From positions 491,995 through 555,994 of the forward strand of contig NZ_CP155560.1 of NCBI RefSeq assembly GCF_022095615.2: a stretch of 64,000 nt of DNA, written 5' to 3'. A program made the position numbers and the translations under genes. Source of the DNA: Bacillus thuringiensis. Lineage in GTDB: Bacteria; Bacillota; Bacilli; Bacillales; Bacillaceae_G. Below, piece by piece: positions 18,317 through 28,148 of the stretch. The notes below the pieces were generated by a model, which saw only the letters and a program-made list of their open reading frames with translations, was not told where the DNA came from and made no database searches. Within the stretch, counting starts at the first letter, position 1, and each line of letters begins with the position of its first letter.

Positions 18317-19240
18317 ATGAATCATTTTATTGTTATGCAAGGACATACTTATCAAGAGGAAAAAGAATTAGAAATTATTTGGTCGCCTAAAAAGGATAGA
18401 GGCGGTAATGTACCACATTCATGGAAAAGAATGATGGATGTAAAAAATGGAGATCGAATCTTTCATTATGTAAAAGGGGATATTGTAGCGGTTAGTATTG
18501 CTGAGGAAGATTGTAAGGAATCGAATAAACCGTCGATTATGAAAAGTCATGATCAATGGAATGATGAGGGCTATTTGGTGTCTTTAAAATATCATGAGTT
18601 GGAAAAACCAATTAATATACGTGAGAAATTTGAAGAGATATCGCAGTTGTTGCCAATTAAATATTCACCTTTTCAATCAGATGCAAAAGGAAATCAAGGA
18701 TATTTATATCCATGTAATGAAGAATTAGCCCTCAAATTAATTGAACTAATTAGTGATTTAAACATTTATGAGAAGAAAAATGAGCAATTAGAATTATCCG
18801 TTGATGAGGTAAGAAGGACTGAAAATAATACATTGATTCCTGTGATATCTGAAACGGAGTCAGAGGTAAAAGCTACAATACGAATTGGACAGCAAAAATT
18901 CAGGAAAGCATTAATGGATCTATGGAACGGAAAATGTGCATTATGCGGAATAAATTTGCCAGAGTTATTAAGAGCAAGTCATTCAAAGCCATGGAAAGAT
19001 AGCACAAGTATGGAGCGATTAAATTCTTATAATGGTGTGTTACTTTGCTGTAATCATGATGCCTTGTATGATAAAGGGTTTATTACATTTGATGGCCAAG
19101 GGCGATTGCATATTTCGCCATTAATAGTAGAAACAGATTATTTGATATTTGGATTACAACCCAAAGCAAAGGTAGAAATTCGCCCAGAAAATAAATTATA
19201 CTTTAAGTGGCATAAGAGGAATATTTTTAAAACAAAATAG
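18317..19240 (+). CDS. EVE-like/HNH endonuclease, probable modification-dependent restriction enzyme
   Basis: Residues ~1-150 resemble an EVE/PUA-type module (IWSPKKDRGG, HSWKRMMDVKNGDRIFHY, GDIVAV), the kind that reads modified bases. Residues ~185-275 form an HNH domain: RIGQQKFRKALMDLWNGKCALCG, LLRASHSKPWKD, YNGVLLCCNHDALYDKGFI. Catalytic His and the Cys pairs are present. EVE-HNH fusions are known type IV-like enzymes that cut DNA with modified cytosine. The ribosome site is TTAGGAGAG. It is followed by three genes on the same strand that look functionally linked. Confidence 0.82.
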   Translation: MNHFIVMQGHTYQEEKELEIIWSPKKDRGGNVPHSWKRMMDVKNGDRIFHYVKGDIVAVSIAEEDCKESNKPSIMKSHDQWNDEGYLVSLKYHELEKPINIREKFEEISQLLPIKYSPFQSDAKGNQGYLYPCNEELALKLIELISDLNIYEKKNEQLELSVDEVRRTENNTLIPVISETESEVKATIRIGQQKFRKALMDLWNGKCALCGINLPELLRASHSKPWKDSTSMERLNSYNGVLLCCNHDALYDKGFITFDGQGRLHISPLIVETDYLIFGLQPKAKVEIRPENKLYFKWHKRNIFKTK

Positions 19241-19297
19241 TATAGTTCATAATTTCAATTGTATGAAGAACATAAGAGAATTGAAGGAGATTGTTAC

Positions 19298-19660
19298 ATG
19301 AGTAACTGTAGTCAATGTGGTACAGAAATGATTATGCAATTGCAAGATAGGTATAGAGAATATTGTCCAAAATGTCATGATCTCAGGCAAAGTAGCTTAG
19401 AATATTATAATTTACAGGAGCTACTAGAATATATGGAAGCAAATGAATACATGAGTAAGGAAAGTATGTTACATAACTTTCTAAAGTGGGAATTTGAGTT
19501 AACGAATGGAAGTGTATTTAGGTTATATTTAGATGTGGATAGATACGATCAAGTTGGTGATGAGAGCCTTTCAAAACAACTAGAGGAATATATGAAGGGA
19601 ATCCGATTAAAATTAAATGTTAAATATGAGGACGATTATATCTGGATTAAGGTGGATTAA
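19298..19660 (+). CDS. Zinc-ribbon protein of unknown function
   Basis: 120 residues. An N-terminal zinc ribbon (CSQC ... CPKC, residues 4-24) is followed by an acidic alpha/beta part with YLDVDRYDQV and a C-terminal strand DDYIWIKVD. The start at 19298 has GAAGGAGA upstream; the upstream in-frame codons have no ribosome site. It lies between the HNH nuclease (57-bp gap) and the MazG-like gene, so it is probably part of the same unit, perhaps an adaptor. Confidence 0.68.
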   Translation: MSNCSQCGTEMIMQLQDRYREYCPKCHDLRQSSLEYYNLQELLEYMEANEYMSKESMLHNFLKWEFELTNGSVFRLYLDVDRYDQVGDESLSKQLEEYMKGIRLKLNVKYEDDYIWIKVD

Positions 19661-19729
19661 TTGAGGTTCTATATTATAATGCGTGTTATTTTGAAAAGAT
19701 AGTATGAAAAAGAGAGGAGATTAATAGTG

Positions 19730-20059
19730 ATGCAAGATTTACAAGAGGCAGTAATAAAATTTCGAGACGAGAGAAATTGGGGTCAGTTTCATAATGCAAA
19801 GGATCTGGCAATTTCATTAAATTTAGAGGCAGCAGAATTACTTGAGACTTTTCAATGGAAGTCTAGTGAAGAAGCAACAGAAACTAAAATGCAGGAAATA
19901 AAAGAAGAAATAGCGGATGTAATGATTTATTTGCTGATGTTAAGTGATAAATTAAATATTAATTTAGAAGAGGCAGTACATGCTAAGCTACTTAAGAATG
20001 CAGAGAAATATCCAGTAGAAAAGGCATTTGGAAAAAATAAAAAATATAATGAACTGTAA
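19730..20059 (+). CDS. MazG-like nucleotide pyrophosphohydrolase
   Basis: 109-residue all-alpha NTP pyrophosphatase of the MazG/dCTPase group: FRDERNWGQFHNAKDLAISLNLEAAELLE gives the EExxE-type metal site, and EIKEEIADVMIYLLML the second (ExxD). Family members hydrolyse (d)NTPs to NMP plus PPi. ATG 19730 fits relatives; GTG 19727 just before is also possible (AGAGGAGA upstream). In this setting it may lower (d)NTP pools during infection or cleanse modified nucleotides. Confidence 0.85.
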   Translation: MQDLQEAVIKFRDERNWGQFHNAKDLAISLNLEAAELLETFQWKSSEEATETKMQEIKEEIADVMIYLLMLSDKLNINLEEAVHAKLLKNAEKYPVEKAFGKNKKYNEL

Positions 20060-20087
20060 AACGATTAACGTTTTACAGTTTTTTTGA
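20049..20087 (+). terminator. Terminator after the MazG-like gene
   Basis: ACTGTAAAACGATTAACGTTTTACAGTTTTTTTG. It implies a separate promoter for the helicase gene; TATACAAT near 20151-20158 is a candidate -10. Confidence 0.8.
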
Positions 20088-20207
20088 GATAAATATGTAA
20101 AAGAAGAGGGATGGGAATTTGAATTGGATGTGTGTATTGGATTCAAATGGTATACAATATTCATCATTCTCAAATATTCTTGAATTTAAAAATTGGGGGT
20201 CATTTAA

Positions 20208-21890
20208 TTGATATCAGTTGCAGCAAAATTATCTTCATTTGAAATAATTAAGAAGAAGCGAAAAGATTTTGAGCAAGGCAGTATGAAAGACTTTGAAATT
20301 GATAGAGTACCAGTAGTCTATATTCAAAGAGATAAGAAAAATGTATATGTAGGTAAGTCCACAGATATATATGAGCGTTTTGTTGCACATATAAGTGATG
20401 AAAGTAAAACATTCAATGAAGTTATTGTGATAAAAAGTGAATTATTTAATGAAAGTTCAATTAAGCATATTGAAACATTGTTAATTGTATATCTATCTGC
20501 AGATGATAAATTTAACTTACTAAATAAAGTAAGGGGCCAAAAGATTCATTCTTATAACGGGATTGAAAATGTTCAGAGTATGTTTCAGGCAATTTGGAAT
20601 CAGTTAATTGAAGAAGGGATAGCTAGTGAGAAGTTAGGTGAGATACATAATAAATTTATTTATAAATATTCACCATTTAAAGACCTATCGGCTAATCAAA
20701 TTGAGGTCTGTAAAGAAATTTTTAATACGATGCTTACCACATCAAATAGTCGACATTTGATTACAGGGGACCCAGGTACAGGTAAAACAATTGTATTAAC
20801 AAACATCTTATATGCGCTTGCTTATGACAATGAAACTGGTAAAGCACGAGAGGGCTTGAATTATGAAGATATAGCACTTGTTGTTCCGCAAACTCACTCA
20901 TTAAATTTATATAAGAGTTTAATGAACAAACTAGGTCTACAAAGTATTACAGTACTGTCACCTTCACAATTTATTAAGCAGGCAAAAAGTAGGGGTACAA
21001 AATATAAATATGTTTTTGTGGACGAAGCGCATCGTCTGAAACAATATTTTGGTAAACAAGCACGTGATTTAAAACATTTAGTCACTGATAATGGTTATAC
21101 AACTGAGTTGGCGTTAATAGAAACATATGCATATCACTTAACTGTGGTTTATGATCCATACCAAACAATTCGACCTGCAGATATAGATACAGATGTATTT
21201 CAACGGTTGACAGTGAATTATAAGAGGCATCCCTTACATAAACAATTTCGTTTGAAATCTGGAGACCAATATCTAGCATGGCTGCGTAAATATCTACAAA
21301 TAGCAAATAATGTTGGTGTTTATGAAGAAGGCTTATTGCAGGGTTATGACTTTAAAGTAATGGATTCTATTACAGAATTAAATGATTCTATGAAATCTTT
21401 AAATAAAGAATATGAATTATGTCGCGTAGTCTCAGGATATTCTTGGAAATGGGCTACACAAAAGGATAAGACTCTATATGATATCAAAGATCCTGTTACA
21501 GGTAATACATTTATATGGAACTCAAAGGTAAAAGATTGGATTAATTTTAAAAACAGTGTAGAGGAAATAGGATGTATTCATACTACTCAGGGTGCTGATT
21601 TAAATTATATTGGTGTGATTTTAGGAGCAGAAATTGATTGTTATTACACAGGTGAAGAAAATGGAGACTATGATTTGAATAAAGCAAAAATCATCGTCAA
21701 TCCAAAAGAGTATAAAGATCGAAACGGCCTTCCTATTAAGGGGACGGATTTAAATGATGAAGAGTTAACAGCCTATATTAAACGTATTTATTATGTATTA
21801 TTATCACGAGGGATAAATGGATGTTATGTCTATGCAGTAAATCAAAATATGCAAAAATATTTAAAGGAAGTAGTAAAAGTAAGTCAATAA
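20208..21890 (+). CDS. GIY-YIG/DUF2075 helicase-nuclease fusion
   Basis: 560 residues. A GIY-YIG-like nuclease fold sits near residues 33-80 (VVYIQRDKKNVYVGKSTDIYERF). A DUF2075-type superfamily-1 helicase follows: Walker A GDPGTGKT near 187-194, Walker B/DEAH YVFVDEAHRL near 268-277, a C-terminal motif with TTQGADLNYIGVILG, and a final LLSRGINGCYVY. Such proteins often accompany MazG-like genes and are regarded as defence proteins. The start is a TTG behind GGGGG. The architecture predicts ATP-driven DNA remodelling and cleavage of foreign DNA. Confidence 0.83.
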   Translation: MISVAAKLSSFEIIKKKRKDFEQGSMKDFEIDRVPVVYIQRDKKNVYVGKSTDIYERFVAHISDESKTFNEVIVIKSELFNESSIKHIETLLIVYLSADDKFNLLNKVRGQKIHSYNGIENVQSMFQAIWNQLIEEGIASEKLGEIHNKFIYKYSPFKDLSANQIEVCKEIFNTMLTTSNSRHLITGDPGTGKTIVLTNILYALAYDNETGKAREGLNYEDIALVVPQTHSLNLYKSLMNKLGLQSITVLSPSQFIKQAKSRGTKYKYVFVDEAHRLKQYFGKQARDLKHLVTDNGYTTELALIETYAYHLTVVYDPYQTIRPADIDTDVFQRLTVNYKRHPLHKQFRLKSGDQYLAWLRKYLQIANNVGVYEEGLLQGYDFKVMDSITELNDSMKSLNKEYELCRVVSGYSWKWATQKDKTLYDIKDPVTGNTFIWNSKVKDWINFKNSVEEIGCIHTTQGADLNYIGVILGAEIDCYYTGEENGDYDLNKAKIIVNPKEYKDRNGLPIKGTDLNDEELTAYIKRIYYVLLSRGINGCYVYAVNQNMQKYLKEVVKVSQ

Positions 21891-21956
21891 ATAACAATAG
21901 AGCCTTGATAGTAAAAACGTTGGAAATTTAGATAAGTTATGTATAAGATGATTAAA

Positions 21957-21993
21957 AATAAGGAGATGTCCTAGGGCATCTCTTTATTTTTTC
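21957..21993 (+). terminator. Terminator of the helicase gene
   Basis: AAGGAGATGTCCTAGGGCATCTCTTTATTTTTT. Confidence 0.75.
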
Positions 21994-22190
21994 ATAAATT
22001 TAATTATTACAAATATAAATCGTAAACGAAATCTATATAAATGAAGGGGAGAGGTGGTATGGTAGGCTTAGTAAGCTTGGATCTAATACCAAACAATGTA
22101 AATCCTTTTCTTCTGACAAACACATCCAAAGTTATTAATTAAACCTATTAAACGATACGCGGAACAACAAAAGTCAGGGGGCTGAGAAAT

Positions 22191-22469
22191 GTGCAAATTA
22201 AATGTAGTAATTGCGGATTTGAACAATATATGAAAGATCATAAATTCAATAGAGATTATAAAGATGATTACAATAAAGCTTTATTTGTTATGTGTGGAAG
22301 GAATGCTTGTGATACTTCTCAAATTAAAATCCCGAATGGTTATATTAGAGAAGCAATGTGGCTTGGTTCGTGGTCGATTATAAGAGATATAACTTTAGAC
22401 GAATACAAAGGTCTTAAAAGAGCTAGATTTATTAGAAAATTGGCTGAAGAACCATGTCCCAAATTGTAA
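22191..22469 (+). CDS. Small Cys-rich (zinc-ribbon-like) protein
   Basis: 92 residues starting with GTG behind GGGGGCTGAG. CSNC at residues 5-8 and C ... C near 36-41 could bind zinc. The remainder is mixed with no recognised family. It follows the defence genes and may be a relic or accessory of the island. Confidence 0.5.
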   Translation: MQIKCSNCGFEQYMKDHKFNRDYKDDYNKALFVMCGRNACDTSQIKIPNGYIREAMWLGSWSIIRDITLDEYKGLKRARFIRKLAEEPCPKL

Positions 22470-22535
22470 TAGTAAAAATCAAGCTGAAAATCTGAATACT
22501 ATCAACTAAAAGTAAAAACTGTTAAAGTTGAAGGA

Positions 22536-22748
22536 TTGGAAGATTATGATTTTTTTGCACCTGAACAGGTAGAAAAAGGTGTGATTCTTGCACCATCAAT
22601 GGATATATATACCCTAGGAAAAGTCTGTCAATGGTATGTATTCGAATACACGCATAAAGAAACAAATAGAAAAATTACTGATGTTTTAAATTCAAACCAA
22701 ACAAAAATTATTGAAACAGTGGCGGTTAAAGGAAAATGGTCTAAATAA
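22536..22748 (+). pseudogene. Protein kinase fragment
   Basis: The 70-residue frame contains YDFFAPEQVEKG and MDIYTLGKVCQWYVFEYT. These match kinase subdomain VIII (APE) and IX (DxYxLG). The N-terminal lobe and catalytic loop are missing, so it is a truncated Ser/Thr-kinase gene. Kinase genes are frequent in defence islands. Confidence 0.55.
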
Positions 22749-22782
22749 CTATTAAGAGAACGACTCGCATTTTTCAAGAAAC

Positions 22783-22828
22783 TTTAAAAGGCCTTACTAC
22801 ACACAAATTGTAGTAAGGCTCTTACTAT
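22783..22828. terminator. Terminator-like hairpin
   Basis: GGCCTTACTACA ... TGTAGTAAGGCTC. Confidence 0.65.
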
Positions 22829-22923
22829 TCAAGATAAAAAGTAACGACTTTATTATCTCTGTGCAAATAGGATAGGAATTAGAAAATAACGTTACCATCC
22901 CTCCGAAGAAAAGAGATTTTATT

Positions 22924-24570
22924 TTAAATTAAAGGTCTTATCCAAAGTTGAGAAAAATCCACATAACCAAAATATTTCATCTTAATATTCGTTAAATCTG
23001 ATGAAAAAGGAATTTGACGTGTATCATAGTATAAGGGAATCATGATAGAGGATTCTATCAGTTCTTTTTCAAGATTCTTATTTAATAAAGCCCACTTTTC
23101 AAAATGTGTATGCTTGTACTTAGATAGTTGCTTTCTTAGTGATTCATTTGTTTTTAAGACTTTAGCCAATGGTGAATATCTAGCTGTTAAAAAATAATAA
23201 AATGATATCTCTTGGTTCATCTCGAATACTTCACCATGAATAAAAAGATCAACTTGTTCATTAAGTTTTTCATCCTTAAGATAGTTTTCAAATGGAACCC
23301 ATTTAACTTGAAAAGGTATATTTTCTTTTTCTAAGATATTCATTAACCATTTTGTTGTCGCTTCTGTATACTGAGTAGCTTTTATAATAAGTGGTTCTTT
23401 AAATTCGGGACGTTTTCTTTTTGGAATATTGAATTGATGATCTATGTCTTTCAAACAGCTTTTAATATTTGGTTTTTTTTGAGAATCATATTCATGAATA
23501 TGATTTATATTGTTAGCGATAATCGAATGTAAGTAATTACGAACTTCTATGTGCTGAATGGAAGAATCGCGCCAAGCATTCATAATTATAACGCCAAAAC
23601 CTGAATTCCTTTCTACTTGAAAGGTAGAATTACATTTATGGTGTTTGGAAGATTGATAAATAGTATCAAATTCTAGGGGGACCTGAATGAATTCTACTAT
23701 ATCTAGCAAAGGTCTTTCTTGAAAATAATCATGAAATGCTATTAATGATGTTTTCTCCAGGTTATTCTCTCCTATATAAAAACCACCAGTTCCTATGATT
23801 TGACCGTTATTTTCTTTATAAATGCTTGTATTTATCATGCATAACATTTGTAAACAATAACTACACCCCTTTGGATAATGTATATCAATAATTAATGGTG
23901 AAACAACTTCTATTTTTTCTATGGGTGCCCATAAATCTTTATAGTATGTATGACTGCGTAATTTTGAGAGACATAGTTTCACATCAGACGCTGTTAAGAT
24001 GGATCCATCATGAAATTTTATAGACTTTTTTAAATATAGTCTAAGCGTAGATTGAGTTAAATCCCAACTGTGAGCTATTTCAGGTAATATGTTCCCCTTT
24101 TCATCCATATAAACAAGTCGATTGAAAACGTTCGCGACAATATGTGCACTATGTACATCGGCAGCCTCGAGCGGATGTGTTGTTAAAAAGGGCTTTCTTC
24201 TAGGAATAATTAATTTATCATCTGAATTATGTATATAGCCAAATTTTGAATGAAACTTAGTCATCAAGCGTAGTTTGCTGTTTGGAGACCAATTATATAG
24301 TAAATATTTACTACTTTTTTCAACAGGCTGTTGGTCCATAATTTCCATTACATGTGACTCATAGATTTGTTCTATATTTTTCAACCATTGGAGAGAGGAG
24401 GGCTTTCCTCTACCTTTTCCAGAAATGAAAGTCAGCCAACCTTCATCCATCCATTTATGTAGGTAACGTACTGTTTGCTTTGTACTTAAATTTAAAAAAT
24501 CTGCTAGGTCTTGTATTTTTATATTTCCTGAAGAAAATGATTGCCATAGATTCAGTAAATTTTTATCCAT
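22924..24570 (-). CDS. SgrR-type transcription regulator with solute-binding domain
   Basis: 548 residues. The N-terminal ~110 residues form a winged-helix DNA-binding region (LADFLNLSTKQTVRYLHKWMDEGWL). The rest is an extracellular-binding-protein-like fold of SBP family 5 (LPEIAHSWDLTQSTLRLYLKKSIKFHDG) lacking a signal peptide, so it senses a ligand in the cytosol. The ATG at 24570 is chosen because AAAGGAGATAGG precedes it. It is divergent from an MFS exporter with about 100 bp between the starts, and probably controls it, as in other SgrR-MFS pairs. Confidence 0.85.
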   Translation of the reverse strand: MDKNLLNLWQSFSSGNIKIQDLADFLNLSTKQTVRYLHKWMDEGWLTFISGKGRGKPSSLQWLKNIEQIYESHVMEIMDQQPVEKSSKYLLYNWSPNSKLRLMTKFHSKFGYIHNSDDKLIIPRRKPFLTTHPLEAADVHSAHIVANVFNRLVYMDEKGNILPEIAHSWDLTQSTLRLYLKKSIKFHDGSILTASDVKLCLSKLRSHTYYKDLWAPIEKIEVVSPLIIDIHYPKGCSYCLQMLCMINTSIYKENNGQIIGTGGFYIGENNLEKTSLIAFHDYFQERPLLDIVEFIQVPLEFDTIYQSSKHHKCNSTFQVERNSGFGVIIMNAWRDSSIQHIEVRNYLHSIIANNINHIHEYDSQKKPNIKSCLKDIDHQFNIPKRKRPEFKEPLIIKATQYTEATTKWLMNILEKENIPFQVKWVPFENYLKDEKLNEQVDLFIHGEVFEMNQEISFYYFLTARYSPLAKVLKTNESLRKQLSKYKHTHFEKWALLNKNLEKELIESSIMIPLYYDTRQIPFSSDLTNIKMKYFGYVDFSQLWIRPLI

Positions 24571-24672
24571 TTTCCTATCTCCTTTTATAAGTGGACATGT
24601 TTTTCTGAAGGTGTCCATTTTTAATTTGATAAGTCTAGTTTAATATAACATTAGACAAGGGGAGGAGATACG

Positions 24673-25926
24673 ATGAATTGGAAAGATTTTGAGCAAAATA
24701 TAAAAGTACGCTTAATTACATCGTTTTTTAATCGTGCTGTCACATCAGCAGTAATGCCTTTCATGGCATTGTTTTTTGCTCAAGAAATAAATAAAGTATG
24801 GGCCGGGTTATTTTTAATCTTAACCGTTACTTTAAGTTTTTTTTCAAATTTAATTGGAGGTTACATTTCAGATCGATTTCAACGAAAGAAAATCTTATTA
24901 TTAACTTCTTTTTCTAGTACTTTAATGTTTTTATTTATGACTTTAAGCCTATTTCCTACAAATAAGATAATTTGGTTATTTGCAATCGCTTATGTAGGTT
25001 TTATTATAACTAGCAGTCTTGGGAGACCATCCATGCAAGCTATCATCATAGACTCAACTACACCGGAAAATCGAAAGGCTGTCTATACAATTGACTATTG
25101 GCTTATGAATCTTTCTATGGCAATTGGTGCAGCATTAGGTGGTTTTTTATACATTAATCACCAACAAGAGTTGTTTATACTACTGACTTGTGTTTCTGCT
25201 ACAGTACCGATTGCTTATAAAATTTGGCTAGTTGCAGAAGTTAATGAGTGCTTAGAAAAAAGGCAGGGAAATATAGTACTTGATCTAATTCAAAATTATA
25301 AAATTGCTATTCAAGATAGAGCATTTTTAAGAGTTGTCATAGGGTCTACCTGCATATTTGCAGCAGAGTTTTCGTTAAACAGTTATATTGGTGTACGACT
25401 TTCAGAAACATTCAATCCAATAAGCATTGGGAACTTTGAAATAGTAGGAGTGAGGATGCTAAGTATTCTTAACATACAAAATATGCTTTTAGTAGTATGT
25501 TTAACATTTATTGTAAATAAATTTACAGATCATCTAAGTGGAAAAAAAGCGTTACTTTTAGGTCTTGTGCTCTATGGGATAGGTTATGTGGTAGTTACAT
25601 CTGCAAACACCTGGTACGTACTAATTATTTTTAACTTTATTGCTACTGTTGGTGAACTTGTCTACTCACCAATTAGAAATGCAGAACAAGCTAATATGAT
25701 TCCGGCTGATAAGAGAGGATCATATTCAGCCTTTGCGAGTCTATCAGATATTGGGGCGGACTTAATTGCAAGAATGACTATTATCGTCGGTGCATTCTTA
25801 ATTCCTACGATGATGTCTGTTTATATTGGTATGATTGTAATAATAGGGGCATTTTTCCTATATAAGGGTCTGTTTGTTAGAACTAATAGTCAATCACAGG
25901 AAAGATTGAATAAAATTTCAATATAA
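24673..25926 (+). CDS. MFS transporter
   Basis: 417 residues with about 12 hydrophobic spans. The loop-2/3 motif is present as GGYISDRFQRKKIL. Efflux of a sugar or drug is likely, and the divergent SgrR-type gene is its probable regulator. The ribosome site is GGGGAGGAG. Substrate unknown. Confidence 0.87.
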   Translation: MNWKDFEQNIKVRLITSFFNRAVTSAVMPFMALFFAQEINKVWAGLFLILTVTLSFFSNLIGGYISDRFQRKKILLLTSFSSTLMFLFMTLSLFPTNKIIWLFAIAYVGFIITSSLGRPSMQAIIIDSTTPENRKAVYTIDYWLMNLSMAIGAALGGFLYINHQQELFILLTCVSATVPIAYKIWLVAEVNECLEKRQGNIVLDLIQNYKIAIQDRAFLRVVIGSTCIFAAEFSLNSYIGVRLSETFNPISIGNFEIVGVRMLSILNIQNMLLVVCLTFIVNKFTDHLSGKKALLLGLVLYGIGYVVVTSANTWYVLIIFNFIATVGELVYSPIRNAEQANMIPADKRGSYSAFASLSDIGADLIARMTIIVGAFLIPTMMSVYIGMIVIIGAFFLYKGLFVRTNSQSQERLNKISI

Positions 25927-26018
25927 TATAATGCCTAAAATGAAATATACACTATTCTTTCTATAGAATCGTAGGATAGGTGTGTAAAGAGGGAGTATAC
26001 AACTTTGGAGGAATTATC

Positions 26019-27173
26019 ATGGTAAAATATATTTCGATTCTTGGTTCAACTGGCTCAATTGGTACGTCTGCATTAGATGTAGTCACTTCTCATCCGGAAC
26101 ATTTTAAAATTATTGGTTTAACAGCAAATCACAATATTGACCTTCTTGAACAACAAATACATACATTTCACCCTCGAATTGTAAGCGTAAGCACAAAAGA
26201 ATTAGCAGATGCACTTCGGAAGCGAATTTCGAAGGACACAAAAGTCACATATGGAACAGATGGATTAATTGAAGTTGCAACTTACCCTGATTCTAATCTT
26301 GTATTATCTTCAGTTGTCGGTGTTTCTGGTCTCCTTCCAACAATTGAAGCATTAAAAGCGAAAAAAGATATAGCAATTGCGAACAAAGAAACATTAGTTG
26401 CGGCAGGGCATATTGTGACAGATTTAGCGAAACGAAACGGCTGCCGCTTAATTCCAGTAGACAGTGAGCACTCTGCCATTTTTCAATGTTTAAATGGGGA
26501 AAATACTCAAGAAATCGAGAGGCTTATTGTTACTGCTTCAGGCGGTGCATTTCGAGATAAAACGCGTGAGGAAATGGAAATCTTACAAGCTAAAGATGCC
26601 TTAAAGCATCCCAACTGGTTAATGGGAGCAAAACTAACCATTGATTCAGCTACTTTAATGAACAAAGGCTTTGAAATCATGGAAGCACGTTGGTTATTTG
26701 ATATCCCTTATGAGAAAATTGATGTTTTAATTCATAAAGAAAGTATTATTCATTCTTTAGTTGAATTTATAGATGGCTCTATCATGGCACAGCTCGGTGC
26801 CCCTGATATGAGAATACCGATTCAATATGCGTTTCATTATCCAACTAGATTACTATCAGACTATAAAAAATTAAACCTATTAGAGATAGCTAGCCTACAT
26901 TTTGAAAAACCAAATTTCAAAAAATTCCCTTGCCTACATTATGCATATGAATCCGGGAAAATTGGTGGTACAACACCTGCTGTTTTAAATGCAGCGAACG
27001 AAATTGCAAATTCGCTATATTTACAAAATGAAATTTCATTTTTTGATATTGAAAAAACAATTTATTCTACTCTTGAAGCTCATCATAGCATTGCAAATCC
27101 AGATTTGGAAACAGTATTAGACGCCGATCATTGGGCTCGTGAATATGCAAACGAATTATTAATTAGAAGATGA
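26019..27173 (+). CDS. dxr: 1-deoxy-D-xylulose 5-phosphate reductoisomerase
   Basis: Second enzyme of the MEP isoprenoid pathway; converts DXP to 2-C-methyl-D-erythritol 4-phosphate with NADPH. Visible motifs: [14 protein letters not shown] (NADPH), [19 protein letters not shown] (metal and substrate), [14 protein letters not shown], and [12 protein letters not shown]. 384 residues is full length. The start at 26019 has TGGAGGA. The gene is not in the uppS-cdsA-dxr-rasP order, so it is probably the second dxr known in the B. cereus group. The copy outside the operon may give backup or fosmidomycin tolerance (inference). Confidence 0.95.
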   Translation: MVKYISILGSTGSIGTSALDVVTSHPEHFKIIGLTANHNIDLLEQQIHTFHPRIVSVSTKELADALRKRISKDTKVTYGTDGLIEVATYPDSNLVLSSVVGVSGLLPTIEALKAKKDIAIANKETLVAAGHIVTDLAKRNGCRLIPVDSEHSAIFQCLNGENTQEIERLIVTASGGAFRDKTREEMEILQAKDALKHPNWLMGAKLTIDSATLMNKGFEIMEARWLFDIPYEKIDVLIHKESIIHSLVEFIDGSIMAQLGAPDMRIPIQYAFHYPTRLLSDYKKLNLLEIASLHFEKPNFKKFPCLHYAYESGKIGGTTPAVLNAANEIANSLYLQNEISFFDIEKTIYSTLEAHHSIANPDLETVLDADHWAREYANELLIRR

Positions 27174-27390
27174 CAAAAGGGTTAGAACAAAACTCGTCTT
27201 TTTTAGCTCTCCATTTTACGCTTTCTTTTGTTTGAATACATTTACGTTCACAGAATTGTAAAGAAATGTATTCAAGATATCGCATGCAGAAGGATTTATA
27301 GTGATTATTAGTTATGGTCATTGGGAAAGTTCTTTTTAATTAATATAAGCTATATAAGGAATAAAGAAACCTAAAAACCTGGAGGTAATT

Positions 27391-27963
27391 ATGAAAACTT
27401 TCATATATATGGTTAGACACGGAGATTCACCAAAGTTTGGAAAAGAAGGAACAAGAGGATTAACTGAAAAAGGAAAATTAGATGTTCAACGAATAACAGA
27501 TGCATTACAAGGTGAGGAAATCGACGTTGTTATCTCGAGTCCATACAATCGCTCAATTCTAACTGTTCAGCAGTTAGCGAAGCAAATAGGACAAGAAGTT
27601 ATAGTATTTGAGGACTTAAAAGAGAGAATTTTTATTGCTGAAGAGGAACGAATGTCGGATAAAGAATTATTCCCTTTGATAGAAAAGTCATTCATAGACC
27701 CCGACTTTGCTTTAATAGGAGGAGAGTCGAATGTCGACTGTCAGAAACGTGCTATAAAAGTTTTAAAAAAATTATTGAACACCTATCGAGGACAGAAAGT
27801 AGTAGTAGGCACACATGGAGCTGTAATGACTTTGATGATGGGATATTATGATAGTAAGTATGATTTGAATTTTTTACTACAGACATCAAAACCAGATATA
27901 TATAGAATGGAATTCAATGGGCAGGAATTGGTGGAAGTTAAAAAATTGTGGGAAATTTCATAG
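27391..27963 (+). CDS. Histidine phosphatase family protein
   Basis: 190 residues. The catalytic RHG motif (MVRHGDSP) is at residues 7-14, SSPYNRSILT gives the phosphate-pocket Arg, and GTHGAVMTLMM the second catalytic His. Phosphoglycerate-mutase-like phosphatase of unknown substrate. The ribosome site is CTGGAGG. Single gene. Confidence 0.87.
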   Translation: MKTFIYMVRHGDSPKFGKEGTRGLTEKGKLDVQRITDALQGEEIDVVISSPYNRSILTVQQLAKQIGQEVIVFEDLKERIFIAEEERMSDKELFPLIEKSFIDPDFALIGGESNVDCQKRAIKVLKKLLNTYRGQKVVVGTHGAVMTLMMGYYDSKYDLNFLLQTSKPDIYRMEFNGQELVEVKKLWEIS

Positions 27964-28012
27964 ATTGACTTTATTCATCCATAGCTTACCTAAATGACGT
28001 GTATTATAAGAA

Positions 28013-28044
28013 AAAGGGTTACTGCGGTAACCCTTTTTCTTATG
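28013..28044 (+). terminator. Terminator of the histidine phosphatase gene
   Basis: AAAAAGGGTTACTGCGGTAACCCTTTTTC. Confidence 0.8.
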
Positions 28045-28148
28045 GCATTGACGGGGATTGAGTTCAACAATATAAAAATTCGGTTTCTTAGCGTACAAAA
28101 CTCACGTTTTGTTCTTGCTATCCCGAGGTGAAATGGGAGGGAATGTTT

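Noticed and set aside
22059..22142. 27-residue frame starting MVGLVSLDLIPNNV behind GAGAGGTGG
   Set aside because: Too short and unlike known peptides; no terminator or conserved context to support it.
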